NCBI GenBank assembly: GCA_949361645.1
Contig: OX442434.1
Coordinates: 3,846,788 to 3,910,787 of the forward strand
Direction: 5' to 3'
Source of the DNA: Spongilla lacustris
Taxonomy: Eukaryota > Porifera > Demospongiae > Spongillida > Spongillidae
DNA length: 64,000 bases
In this document: piece by piece, positions 44,301 to 58,614 of the stretch
How the letters are laid out: the number at the start of each line of letters is the position of its first letter
How positions within the stretch are numbered: position 1 is the first letter of the stretch
Made by a program: the position numbers and the translations under genes
Notes under the pieces: generated by a model
What the model saw: the letters and a program-made list of their open reading frames with translations, nothing else
What the model was told of the DNA's origin: nothing
Databases searched by the model: none

Positions 44301-47300
44301 AGTGAAGCGTTGTGCTCATTCCAAAACCAGAAGTGAAGCTTTGTGCTCATTGCTATACATGGAGTTAAGCTACATGCTCATTGCTATTCATGGAGTGAAG
44401 CTTTATGCTCAATGTTAAAAAAGGAGTGAAGCTATATGCTCATTGCTATACGTGGAGTTAAGCTTTATGCTCAATGCTATACAAGGAGTGAAGCTATGTG
44501 CTCATTGCTTTACATCGAGTGAAGCTTTATGCTCATTGCTATACATGAATTTCAGCATTATGCTCATTGCTATAAGTGGAATGAAGCTTTATGGTTAATG
44601 CTATAAAAGGAGTGAAGCTTTAGGATCATTGCTACACATGGAGTGAAGCTTCATGCTCATTACTATACATGGAGTGAAGATTGATGCTCATTCCTATACA
44701 TGGAGTGACACTTTGCGCTCATTGTCATACATGGAGTGAGGCTTTATGCTGATTGCTATACATGGAGTGAAGCTTTAAGCTCAATGCTTTACAACGAGTG
44801 AAGCTATATGCACATTGCTATACAAGGAGTGAAGCGATATGTTCATTGCTGTACATGGAGTGAAGCTTTATGCTCAATGCTATACATGGAGTGAAGCTTT
44901 AGGCTCAATGCTATACGAGGAGTGAAGTATTATGCTCAATGTTATTAAAGGAGTGAAGTATTATGCTCTTTGCTATACATGGAGTGAAGCATTATGCTCA
45001 TTGCTATACATGGAGTGAAGCTATATACTCAATGCTTTACAAGGAGTGAAGCTATATGATACTCATTGCTATACAAGGAGTGAAGCTATGTGCTCATTGC
45101 TATTCATGGAATGAAGCTTTATGCTCATTGCTATACATGGAGTGAAGCTTTGTGTGCATTCCTATACTTGGAGTTTAGCTTTTTCTCATTGTTACACATG
45201 GAGTGAGGCTTTTTGTTCATACATTTATATGGAGTGATAAGTTATGCTCATTGCTAAACCTGGTGTGAAGCGTAATGCTCGAAGTGAAGCTTTATGCTCA
45301 TTGCTATACATGGAGTGAAGTTTTATGCTCATTGCTATACATGGAGTGAAGCTTTATTCCCATTGATATACATGGAGTTGATACACATAAAGTGAAACTA
45401 TATGCTCATTGCTTTACATGGAGTGAAGCTTCATGCTCAATGCTATACATGGAGTGATGCTTTATGCTCGTACCTATATATGGAGTGAAGCTTTATGCTT
45501 AATGCTATACAAGGGGGAACGCTTTATGCTAATTGCTATACGTTGATCGAAGCTTTATGCTCAATGTTTTACAAGGAGTGAAGTTATATGCTCATTGCTA
45601 TACATGGAGTGAAGCTTTATGCTCATACCTATACATGGAGTGAAGCTTTATTCGCAATGCTATACAAGGGGGAAATTTTATGCTCATTGCTTTACATGGA
45701 TTGAAGCTTTATGCTCATTGTCATACATGAATTGAAGCATTATGCTCATTGTTATACATGGTGTAAAGCTTTAAGCTCATTACTATACACTGAGTGAAGC
45801 TTTATGCCCATTGCTACAATTGGAGTGAAGGTTATTCCCTTTGTTACACATGGAGTGAGGCTTAATGCTCATTCATTTACATCGAGTGAAAATTTATGCT
45901 CATTGCTATAGCTGGTGTGAAGCGTAACGCTCGGAGTGAAGCTTTATGCTCATTGCGATACATAAAGTAAAGCTTTATGCCCATTGCTATACATGGAGTT
46001 GATACACATGGAGTGAAGCTATATGCTCGTTGCTTTCCATGGAGTGAAGCTTCATGCTCTATGCTATACATGGAGTGATGCTTTATGCTTATACCTATTC
46101 ATGGAGTGAAGCTTTATGCTTAATGGTATACAAGGGGGTAAGCTGCATGTTCATTGCTATACACGGAGTGAAGCTTTAAGCTCAATACTACACAGGGAAT
46201 GAATTCAGCTTTATGCTCAATGCTAAACAAGGAGTGAAGCTTTATGCTTATTGCTATACATGAATTGAAGCGTTATGCTCATTGCTATACATGAAGTGAA
46301 GTGTTATGGTCATTGCTATACATGGAGTGAAGCTTTAGGCTCAAAGCTATACAAGGAGTGAAGCTATATGCTCCTTGCTATACATGTTGTGAAGCTTTAA
46401 GCTCATTCCTATACATGGTGTGAAGTTTTGCGCTGATTGTTAAACATGGAGTGAAGATTTATGCTCATTGCTATACATGACGTGAAGATTTGTGCTCAAT
46501 GCTTTACAAGGATTGAAGCGATATGTTCATTGCTGTTTATGGAGGGAAGCATTATGCTCATTTCTATACATGGAGTGATGTTTAATACTCATTGCCTATG
46601 TAAGTAGTGAAGCTATGTGCTCATTGCTATACATGGAGTGAAGTTTTATTCTCATTGCTATTCATGGAGTGAAGCTTTATGCCCATTGCTATACATGGAG
46701 TGATGCTTTATGCTCATGCCTCTACAAGGAGTGAAGCTTATAGCTCAATGTTATACAAGAGGTAAAGTTTATGCTCATAGCTATGCATGGATTGAAGCTT
46801 TATGCTCAATGTTATTCATGAATTAGAGCTTTATGCTCATTGCTATACAAGGAGTGAAGCTCTATGCTCATTCATATATATATGGAGTGAAGCGTTATGC
46901 CCATTGCAATAGTTGGAGTGCAGCTTTTACTCATTGTTACACATGGAGTTAAACTTTATGCTCTTTCATTTACATGGAGTGAAAATTTATGCCCATTGCT
47001 ATACCCAGTGTGTAGCGTAATGCTCGGAGTGAAGCTGTATATGCTCATTGCTATACATGGATTGAAGTTTTAGGGTGAATGCTATACAAGGAGTGACGCT
47101 TTATACTCATTGCTATACATGTTGTGACGCTTTAAGCTCATTCCTGTACGTGGTGTGAAGTTTTGCGCTCATTGTTGTACATGGAGTGAAGCTTTATGCT
47201 CATTGCTAAACATGGAGTGAAGGTTATGCTCAATGCTTAACAAGGAGTGAAGCTATATGCTCAATGCTATACAAGGAGTGAAGCAATATGTTCATTGCTG

Positions 47301-50300
47301 TACATGGAGTGAAGCATTATGCTCATTTCTATACGTGGAGTGAAGCTTTATGCTCATGCTATACAAGGGAGTGAAGCTATTTGCTCATTGCTATACATGG
47401 AGTGAAGCTTTATGCTCATTGTTATACATGGTGTAAAGCTTTAAGCTTATTATTATACATTGAGTGAAGCTTGATGCTCATTACTACGCATGGAGTGAAG
47501 CTATTCGCTCTATCCTTTACATGGAGTATAGCTGTGTGCTCATTGCTATAAATGTAGAGAAGTAATATGCTCATTGCTATACATGGGTTGCAGCTTTATA
47601 CTCATTCCGATACAAGGAATGAAGCGATATGTTCAATGCTGTACGTGGAGTGAAGCATTATGCTCATTTCTATACGTGGAGTGAAGCTTTATGCTCATTG
47701 CTATACAAGGGAGTGAAGCTATTTGCTCATTGCTATATATGGAGTGAAGCTATATGATCATTGCTATACATGTAGTGAAGCTTTACGCTCATTACTATAC
47801 ACGGAGTGAAGCTTTATGCCCATTGCTACAATTGGAGTGAAGGTTATTCTCTTTGTTACACATGGAGCGAAGCTTAATGCTCATTCATTTACATGGAGTG
47901 AAAATTTATGCTCATTGCTATACCTGGTGTGAAACGTAACGCTCGGAGTGAAGCTTTATGCTCAATGCGATACATAAAGTGAAGCTTTATGCCCATTGCT
48001 ATACATGGAGTTTGTACACATGGAGTGAAGCTATATGCTCGTTGCTTTACATGGAGTGAAGATTCATGCTCTATGCTATACATGGAGTGATGCTTTATGC
48101 TTATACCTATTCATGGAGTGAAGCTTTATGCTTAATGCTATACAAGGGGGTAAGCTACATATTCATTGCTATACACGGAGTAAAGCTTTAAGCTCAATAC
48201 TACACATGGAATGAAGCTTTATGCTCAATGCTAAACAAGGAGTGAAGCTTTATGCTTATTGCTATACATGAATTGAAGCGTTATGCTCATTGCTATACAT
48301 TGAGTCAAGCTCTAGGCTCAATGCTATACAAATAGTGAAGCTATATGCTCATTGCAATACATGGAGTGAAGCTTTATGCTCATTGTTATACATGGATAGA
48401 AGCTTTATGCTCATTGTTAAACATGAATTGAAGATTTATGCTCATTGCTGTACATGATTTAAAGCTGTATGCTCATAATTATACACGGAGTGAAGCTTTA
48501 TGCTCATTGCTAGGCATGGAGTAAAGCTTTACGCACTATCCTATAGATGCAGTGGAGCTTTGTGCTCATAGCTATAAATGGAGTGAAATGATATGCTCAT
48601 TGCATTACATGGAGTGAAGCGTTGTGCTCATTCCAAAACCAGAAGTGAAGCTTCGTGCTCATTGCTATACAAGGAGTGAAGCTTTATGCTCATTGCTATT
48701 CATGGAGTGAAGCTTTATGCTTATTTTAATGCTATAAAACGAGTGAAGCTTTAGGATCATTGCTACACATGGAGTGAAGCTTCATGCTCATTATAATACA
48801 TGGAGTGATGATTGATGCTCATTCCTATACATGGAGTGACACTTTGCGCTCATACATGGAGTGAAGCTTTATGCTCATTGCTATACATGAAGTGAAGCTT
48901 TAAGCTCAATGCTTTACAACGAGTGAAGCTATATGCACATTGTTATACAAGGAGTGAAGCGATATGTTCATTGCTGTACGTGGAGTGAAGCTTCATGCTC
49001 ATTATAATACATGGAGTGAAGATTGATGCTCATTCCTATACATGGAGTGACACTTTGCCCTCATTGTCATACATGGAGTGAAGCTTTATGCTCATACCTA
49101 TACATGGAGTGAAGCTTTATGCCCATTGCTATTGATTGAGTGAAGCTTTCTCTCATTGTTACACATGGAGTGAGGCGTTATGCTCATTCATTTACATGGA
49201 GTGAAATTTAATGCTCATTGCTATACATTTAGTGAAGCTTTATGCGCATTGCTATCCATGGAGTTGATATACATGGAGTGAAGCTATATGCTCGTTGGTT
49301 TACATGGAGTGAAGCTTCATGCTCAATGTTATTCATGAACTGAAGCTTTATGCTGATTGTTATACATGGAGTGTAGCTTTTTGACCATTGCTATACATGG
49401 ATTTGATACACATGGAGTGATGCTATATGCTTAATGCTATACATGGAGTGTAGCTTTATGCTCAATGCTATACAAGGACTGAAGCTATTTGCTCATTGCA
49501 ATACTTGGAGAGAATCATTATGGTCGTTACTATACATGGAATGAAGCTTTATGCCCATTGCTATACTTGGAGGGAAGCATTCTCTCATTGTTACACATGG
49601 AGTAAGGCATTATGCACATTCACTTACATGGAATGAAATTGATGCTCATTGCTATACTTGGTGTGAAGCTTTATGCACATACCTATACATGGAGTGAAGC
49701 TTTATGCTCAATGCTATACAAGGGGGAAAGGATATGCTCATTGCTTTACATGGATTGAAGCTTTATGCTCATTTTTATACATGAAATGAAGCTTTATGCT
49801 CATTGTTGTACATGGTGTAACGCTTTATGCTCATTATTATACATGGAGTGAAGCTATATGCTCGTTGCTACGCATGGAGTTAAGCTTTACGCTATATCCA
49901 GTACATGGAGAGAAGCTTTGTGCTCATTGCTATAAATGGAGTGAAGTAATATGTTCATTGCTATACATGGAGTGAAGCTTTATGCTCAATCCTATACAAG
50001 GAGTGAAGCGATATGTTCATTGCTGTACATGGAGTGAAGCATTATGCTCATTTCTATACATGGAGTGAAGCTTTATGCTCATTGCTGTACATGGAGTGAA
50101 GCTTTATGCTCATTGCCATTAATGCGTTTTGCTCATTGCTATACATGGAGTGAAGCTTTAAGCTCAATTCTATACACTATATGCTCATTGCTATACATGT
50201 AGTGAAGCTTTAAGCTCATTACTATACATGGAGTGAAGCTTTATGCCCAATGCTATTGATTGTGTGAAGCTTTCTCTCATTGTTACACATGGAGTGAGGC

Positions 50301-53300
50301 TTTATGCTCATTCTTTTTCATGGAGTGAGATTTAATGCTCATTGCTATACATTTAGTGAAGCTTTATATAAGCGCATTGCTATACATGGAGTGGATATAC
50401 ATGGAGTGAAGCTATGTGCTCGTTGGTTTACATGGAGTGAAGCTTCTTGCTTAATGCTATACTAGAAGTGATGCATTATGCTCATACCTATACATCGATC
50501 GAAGCTCTATCTCAATGCTATTCAAGAGGGAAAGCTTTATGCTCATTGCTATACATGGATTGAAGCTTTACGCTCATTGTTATACATGAATTGACGCATT
50601 ATGCTCATGGCTATACATGGTGTAAAGCTTCATGCTCAATAATGTACATGGATTGAAGCTTTATGCTCATTGCAATGCATGGAGTGAAGCTTTACGCTCA
50701 ATCCTATACATGGAGTGATGCTTTGTGCTCATTGCTATAAATGGAGTGAAGCTTTAAGCTCAATACTACACATGGAATGAAGCTTTATGCTCAATGCTAC
50801 ACAAGGAGTGACGCTTTATGCTCAATGCTATACATGAATTGAAGCGTTATGCTAGCTCATTCCTATACATGATGTGAAGCGTTATGCTCATTGCTATACA
50901 TGGAGTGAAGCTTTAGGCTCTATATTATACAAGGAGTGAAGCGATATGCTCATTGCTATACATGTAGTGAAGCTCTAAGCTCATTCCTTTGCGCTCATTG
51001 TTATACATGGAGTGAAGCTTTATGCTCATTGCTATACAAGCTTTATGCTCAACGCTTTACAAGGAGTGAAGCTATATGCTCATTGACATACAAGGAGTGA
51101 AGCGATATATTCATTGCTGTACATGGAGTGAAGCTTTATGCCCAATGCTTTTCAAGGAGTGAAGCTATATGCTCATTGCTATACAAGCAGTGAAGCGATA
51201 TGTTCATTGCTGTACATGGAGGGAAGCATTATGCTCATTTCTATACATGGAGTGACGCTTTATGTTCATTACTATTCAAGGAGTGAAGCTATGTGCTCAT
51301 TGCTATACATGGAGTGAAGTTTGAAGCTATATCCTCATTGCTATACATCGAGTGAAGCTGTATGCTCATTGCTATAAATGAAATGAACCGTTATGCTCAT
51401 TGCTATACAAGGAGTGAAGCTATATGCTCATTGCTATTCATTGAGTGATGCTTTATGCTCATTACTATACATGGAGTGAAGCTTTATGTTTAATGCGATA
51501 CAAGGAGTGAAGTATTATGCTCTTTACTATACATGGAGTGAAGTTTTATGCTCATTCCTATATATGGAGTGAAGCTTTGCGCTCATTTTTATACATGGAG
51601 TGAAGCTTTAAGCTCATTGCTATACATGGAGTGAAGACATATGCTCAATGCTACACAAGGAGTGAAGCTATATGCTCATTGTTATGCAAGGAGTGAAGCT
51701 ATATGTTCATTGCTGTACATGGAGTGAAGCATTATGCTCATTTCTATACATGGAGTGAAGTTTTGTGTTCATTGCTATAAATGGAGTTAAGATTTATGCT
51801 CATTACTATACATGGAGTGAGTCTTTATGATCATTGCTTCACAAGTAGTGAGGCTGTTTGCTCGTTGTTTTAATCGGAGCGAAGTAATACACTCATTGCT
51901 ATACATGGAGTGAAGCTGTATGCTCAATGTTATACAAGGAGAGAAGCTATATGCTCATTGCTATACATGGAGGCTTATTGCTCATACCTATACATGGAGT
52001 GAAGCTTTATGCTCAATGCTATACAAGGGGGAAAGTTTATGCTCATTGCTAGACATGGTTTGAAGCTTCATTCTCATTGTTATACATGAAATGAAACGAT
52101 ATGCTCATTGCTATACATGGAGTGAAGATTTATGCTCAATGCTATACAAGGAGTGAAGCTTTGTGCTCATTGCTGTGCATGGAGTGAAGCTTTACGCTCT
52201 ATCCTGTACATGGAGTGAAGCTATATCCTCATTGCTATACATCGAGTGAAGCTTTATGCTCAGTGCTATAAATGGAGTGAAGTAATATGCTCATTGCTGT
52301 ACATGGAGTGAAGCTTTATGCTCAATTCTATACATGAAGTGAAGCTTTGTGCTCATTGCTATACATGGAGTGACGCTTTATGCTCAATGCTATACAAGGA
52401 GTGATGCTATATGCTCATTGCTATACATTGAGTGATGCTTTATGCTCATTCCTATACATGAAGTGAAGCTTTAAGTTTAATGCGATACAAGGAGTGAAGT
52501 ATTATGCTCTTTACTATACATGGATTAAAGTTTTATGCTCATTCCTATACATGGAGTGAAGCTTTGCGCTCATTGTTATACATGGAGTGAAGCTTTAAGC
52601 TCATTGCTATACATGGAGAGAAGCTACATGCTCAATGCTACACAAGGAGTATAGCTATATGCTCATTGCTATACAAGGAGTGAAGCTATATGTTCATTGC
52701 TGTACTTGGAATGAAGCATTATGCTCATTTCTATACATGGAGTGAAGCGTTGTGCTCATTGCTATACATGGAGTTATGCTTTAAGCTCATTGCTATACAT
52801 GGAGAGATGCTATATGCTCAATGCTACACAAGGAGTATAGCTATATGCTCAATGCAATACAAGGAGTGATGCTATATGCTCATTGCTATGCATTGAGTGA
52901 TGCTTTATGCTCATTCCTATACATGGAGTGAAGCTTTATGTTTAATGCGATACAAGGAGTGATTTATTATGCTCTTTAGTATACATGGGCTGTACATGGA
53001 ATGAAGCATTATGCTCATTTCTATACATGGAGTGAAGCGTTGTGCTCATTGCGATACATGGAGTGACGCTTTATGCTCAATGCAATACAAGGAGTTATGC
53101 TATATGCTCATTGCAATGCATTGAGTGATGCTTTATGCTCATTCCTTTACATGGAGTGAAGCTTTGCGCTCATTGTTATACATGGAGTGAAGCTTTAAGC
53201 TCATTGCTATACATGGAGTGAAGCTATATGCTCAATGCTACACAAGGAGTATAGCTATATGCTCATTACTATACAAGGAGTGAAGCTATATGTTCATTGC

Positions 53301-55084
53301 TGTACATGGAGTGAAGCATTGTGCTCATTTCTATACATGGAGTGAAGCTTTGTGTTCATTGCTTTAAATGGAGTTAAGAATTATGCTCATTACTATATAT
53401 TGAGTGCGTCGTTATGATCATTGCTACACAAGGAGTGAGGCTGTTTGCTCGTTGCTTTAAACGGAGCAAAGTAATACACTCATTGCTGTACATGGAGTGA
53501 AGCAATATGCTCAATGTTATACAAGGAGTGAAGCTATATGCTCATTGCTATACATGGTACCTTATTGCTCATACCTATACATGGAGTGAAGCTTTATGCT
53601 TAATGCTATACAAGGCGGAAAGATTATGAACATTGCTATACATGGATTGAAGCTTCATGCTCATTGTTATACATGAATTGAAGCCTCATGCTCATTGCTA
53701 TACATGGTGTAAAGCTTTACGCTGATTACTATACATGGAGTGAAGCTTTGTGCTCATTGCTACGCATGGAGTGAAGCTTTACGCTCTATTCTGTACATAG
53801 AGTGAAGCTTTGTGCTCATTGCTATAAATAGAGTGAAGTAATATGCTCATTGCTGTACATGGAGTCAATCTTTGTGCTCATTCTTATGCATGAAGTGAAG
53901 CTTTGTGCTGATTGCTATACATGGAGTGAAGCTATATGCTCATTGCTATACATGGAGTGAAGCTTTATGCACAATGCTATACAAAGTGTGAAGCCATATG
54001 CTCATTGCTATATGTGGAGTTATGCTTTATGCTCAATGCTATACAAAAAGTGAAGCTATATCCTCATTGCTATACATCGAGTGAAACTTTATGCTCATTG
54101 CTATAAATGAAATGAAGCGTTATGCTCATTGCTATACATGGAGTGAAGCTTTATGCTCAATGCTATACAAGGAGTGAAGCTTTGTGCTCATTGCTTCGCA
54201 TGGAGTGAAGCTTTACGCTCTATCCTGTACTTGGAGTGAAGCTATATCCGCATTGCTATACATCGAGTGAAGCTTTATGCTCATTGCTATAAATGGAGTG
54301 AAGTAATATGCTCATTGCTATACATGGAGTGAAGCTTTATGCTGAATTCTATACATGAAGTGAAGCTTTGTGCTCATTGCTATACATGGAGTGAAGCTTT
54401 ATGCCCATTGCTATACATTGATCGAAGCTAAATGCTCAATGTTATACAAGGAGTGAAGCTATATGCTCATTGCTATACAAGGAGTGAAGCTTTATGCTCA
54501 TACCTATACATGGAGTGAAGCTTTATGCTCAATGCTATCCAAGGGGGAAATTTTAAGCTCATTGCATTACATGGATTGAAGCTTTATGCTCATTGTTATA
54601 CATGAATTGAAGCTTTATGCTCATTGTTATGCATGGAGTGAAGCTTTACGCTCTATCCTGTACATGGAGTGAAGCTTTGTGATCATTGCTATAATTGGAG
54701 TGATGTAATATGCTCATTGCTATACATGGAGTGAAGCTTTGTGCTCAATCCTATACAAGGAGTGAAGTGATATGTTCATTGCTGTATGTAGAGTGAAGCA
54801 GAAGATATGTGCTCATTGCTATACATGGAGTGAAGCTATATGCTCATTGCTGCACATGAAGTGAAGCGTTATGCTCATTGCTATACATGGAGTGAAGCTT
54901 TAGGCTCAATGCTATACAAGTAGTGAAGCTATATACATGTAGTTAAGCTTTAAGCTCATTACCATACATGGAGTGAAATTTAATGCCCATTGGTATAATT
55001 GGAGTGAAGCTTTTTCTCATTGTTCCACATGGAGTGAGGCTATATGCTCATTCATTTACATGGAGTGATAATATATGCTCATTT
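38301..55084 (+). repeat. Satellite B, 31-bp tandem repeat array (right part)
   Basis: This is the same 31-bp family and orientation as 28679-34568. Units near 40700, 44220 and 48540 repeat the landmark block. From about 49500 to 55084 the units are more uniform around GAGTGAAGCTTTATGCTCAT, with frequent GAGTGAAGCTATATG variants. Short open frames here (for example 40160-40414, 42480-42674, 43978-44166, 45877-46071, 47889-48083) are repeat translations and not genes. The array ends at ATATATGCTCATT, joined directly to subfamily C. Confidence 0.93.
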
Positions 55085-58000
55085 AATTATTCCCATATTG
55101 GGGAGAATGTCTGAGTGTATTTGATTTAATTTAACATTGAATGGTTTATGATAAACCATGTTAAGCGATAAGTGTTGTTTTTACAATGAGATATTCACAA
55201 TACATGTAGTTTCATTAAAATCATTATAAAGACTTTTAATAATTTAACAATTACTAGTTAGTAAATCTAGTCCCATATGGGGTTAATGTATGAGTGTATT
55301 AGATATAATTTAACATTGAATTGTTTATGATAAACCATGTTAAACGATAAGTGTTGTTTCTACAATGAGATGTTCACAATTCATGTAGTTTCATTAAAAT
55401 CATATTAACGACTTTTAATTATCAAACCTTTACTAGTCAGTAAATCTAGTCCTATACGGGGAGTTTGTCTGAGTGTATTAGATTCAATTTACCATTGAAT
55501 AGTTTATGATAAACCATGCAAGTGTTACTTCCACACTGAGATATTCACAATAGGTATACTATCATTAAAATCATAATAAGTACATTTAGTAATTAAACTA
55601 TAACTACTTAGTAAGTCTAGATACATATGGATAGTATGTCTGATTGTATTGGATTTAATTCACGATTGAATGGTTAATGATAAACCATGTTAAACCATAA
55701 GTGTTATTTCCACAATGAGATATTCACAATGGGTATACTATCATTATAATCATCATAACGACTTTTAATAGTTAAACCAGTATTAGTTAGTAAATCAAGA
55801 TACATATGGATAGTATATCTGATGTATTAGATTCAATTTACCATTGAATGGTTTATGATAAACCATTTTAAATCATAAGTGTTATTTCTACACTGAGATA
55901 TTCACAATAGATATAATATCATTAAAATCATAATAACGACTTCTAATAGTTAAACCATTACTAGTTAGTAAATTTAGATACATATGGATAGTATGTCTGA
56001 GTGTATTAGATTTGATTTACCATTGAATGGATTATGATAAACCATGTTAAACCATAAGTGTTATTTCCACTCCGAGATATTCACAATAAGTATACAATCA
56101 TTAAAATCATAATAACAACTTCTAAAAGTTAAACCATTACTAGTTAGTAAATCAAGATACATATGGATAGTATGTCTGAAAGTATTAGATTTAATTAACC
56201 ATTGAATGGTTTATGATAAACCATATTAAACCACAAGTGTTATTCCCACACTGAGATATTCACAATAGGTATACTATCATAAAATCATAATAACGACTTT
56301 TAATAGTTAAACCAAAGTAAATCTAGATACATATGGATAGTATGTCTGAGTGTATTACATTAAGTTTACCATTCAATGGTTTATGATTAACCGTGTTAAA
56401 CCATAAGTGTTATTTCTACACTGAGATATTCACAATAGGTATACTGTCATTAAAATCGCAATAAGTACATTTAATAATTAAACTACTACTAGTTAATAAA
56501 TCTAGATACATATGGACAGTATGTCTAAGTGTATTAGATTCAATTCTCCATTGAATGGTTTATGATAAACCATGTTAAACAATAAGTGTTATTTCCACAC
56601 TGAGATATTCAAAATACGTATACTATCATCAACATCATTATAACAACTTTTAATAGTTAAACCTTAGTAAATCTAGATGCATATAAATAGTATGACAAAG
56701 TGTATTAGATTTAATTTACCATTGAATGGTTTATGATAAACCATGTTAAACAATAAGTGTTTTTTCCACACAGATATTCACAACTGGTATACTATCATTA
56801 AAATCATAATAAGTACATTTAATAATTAAACTATTACTACTTAGTAAGTCTATAAACATATGCATAGTATGTCTGATTGTACTAGATTTGATTCACGATT
56901 TTTGGTTTATGATAAACCATGTTAAACCATAAGTGTTATTTCAACACTCAGATATTCACAATAGGTATACTATCATTAAAATCATAATAACGACTTTTAA
57001 AAGTTAAACCATTACTAGTTAGTAATTCAAGATACATATGGATAGTATATCTGATGTATTAGATTCAATTTACCATTGAATGGTTTATGACAAACCATGT
57101 TATATCATAAGTGTTATTTCCACTCTGAGATATTCACAATAGGTATACTATCCCTATAATCATAATAACGACTTTTAATAGTTAAACCATAGTAAATCTA
57201 GATACATATGGATAGTATGTCTGAGTGTATTAGATTTAATTTACCATTGAATGGTTTATGATCAACCATGTTAAACCATAAGTGTTATTTCCACACTGAG
57301 ATATTCACAATAGGTATACTATCATTGAAATCATAATAACGACTTTTAATAGTTAAACCATTACTAGTTAGTTAATCTGGATACATATGGATAGTATGTC
57401 TGAGTGTATTAGATTTAAATTACCATTGAATGGTTTATGATAAACCATGTTAAACCATAAGTGTTATTTCCACACTGAGATATACACAATAGGTATACTA
57501 TCATTTAAATCATAATAACGACTTTTAATAAATAAACCATTACTAGTTAGTAAATCTAGATACATATGGATAGTATGTCTGAGAGTATTAGATTTAATTA
57601 ACCATTGAATGGTTTATGATAAACCATGTTAAACCACAAGTGTTATCTCCACACTGAGATATTCTCAATAGCTAAACTATCATTAAAATCATAATAACGA
57701 CTTTTAATAGTTAAACCATAGTGAATCTAGATACATATGGATAGTATGTTTGAGTGTATTAGATTTAATTTACCATTGAATGCTTTATGATAAACCATGT
57801 TAAACCACAAGTGTTTTTGCCACACTGAGATATTCACAGTATGTATACTATCATAAAAATCATAATAAGTACATTTTATAATTAAACTATTATTACTTAA
57901 TAAATCTAGATACATATGGATAGTATATCTGAGTGTAATAGATTCAATTTACCATTGAATGGTTGATGATGAACCATGTTAATCCATGTGTTATTTCCAC

Positions 58001-58610
58001 ACTGAGATATTCACAATTTGTTTACTATCATTATAATCATACATTTAATAATTAAACTATTACTACTTATTGAATCTAGATACATATGCATAGTATGTCT
58101 GAGTGTATTAGATTTAATTTACCATTGAATGGTTTATGATAAACCATGTTAAACCATTAGTGTTATTTCCACACTGAGATATTCACATTATGTATACTAT
58201 CAGTAAAATCATAATAAGTACATTCAATAATTAAACTATTACTACTTAGTATATTTAGATACATATGGATAGTGTGTCTGAATGTACTAGATTTTATTTA
58301 CCATTGAATGGTTTATGATAAACCATGTTAAACCGTAAGTGTTATTTCCACTCTGAGATATTCACAATAGGTATACTATCATTAAAATCATAATAACGAC
58401 TTTTAATAGTTAAACCATAGTAAATCTAGACACATATGGATAGTATGTCTGAGTGAATTATATTTAATTTACCATTGAATAGTTTATGATAAACCATGTT
58501 AAACCATGCGTTATTTCCACACTGAGATATTCACAATAGGTATACTATCATTAAAATCATAATAACGACTGTTAACAGTTAAACCATTCCTATTTAGTTA
58601 ATCTAGATAC
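55085..58610 (-). repeat. Satellite subfamily C, inverted orientation
   Basis: Monomers of about 175-180 bp contain GATACATATGGATAGTATGTC, GAGTGTATTAGATTTAATT, ATGGTTTATGATAAACCAT and CACAATAGGTATACTATCATT. The first two or three, beside satellite B, are a further variant with CCCATATGGGG and CTACAATGAGATATTCAC. Several monomers lack the TTACTAGTTAG segment (AAACCATAGTAAATC). No genes; the 62-codon frame at 57727-57915 is monomer sequence. Confidence 0.88.
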
Positions 58611-58614
58611 ATAT
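58611..58614. other. Satellite orientation switch (inverted back to direct)
   Basis: An inverted monomer ends at CTAGATACATAT and continues as direct sequence CTCATTGTAGAAACAACAC. The bases ATAT occur in both parent monomers at this point (ACATATGG and GAATATCTC), which is 4-bp microhomology at the join. Confidence 0.85.

Larger units (their letters stand above)
28679..48672 (+). repeat. Higher-order landmark block in satellite B (seven copies)
   Basis: The block starting CCTATAGATGCAGTGAAGC and running through CATTCCAAAACCAGAAGTG occurs at 28679, 29533, 34422, 38162 (5' end missing at the insertion boundary), 40709, 44228 and 48540. Separately, 30800-30982 and 39568-39750 appear to be the same sequence in a second place. 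The segments 42480-42674, 45877-46071 and 47889-48083 are near-identical to each other. Satellite B therefore has kilobase-scale, irregular higher-order units (spacings of about 0.85 to 4.9 kb). Confidence 0.82.

Noticed and set aside
28679..55084. Short Cys/Tyr-rich frames (60-84 codons) in satellite B
   Set aside because: They translate the 31-bp repeat. Their recurrence reflects higher-order duplication of DNA, not protein conservation.
25617..58614. A single simple 33-kb inversion
   Set aside because: Flipping the block back does not rejoin monomers in phase at either end, so a two-break inversion of an intact array does not explain it.
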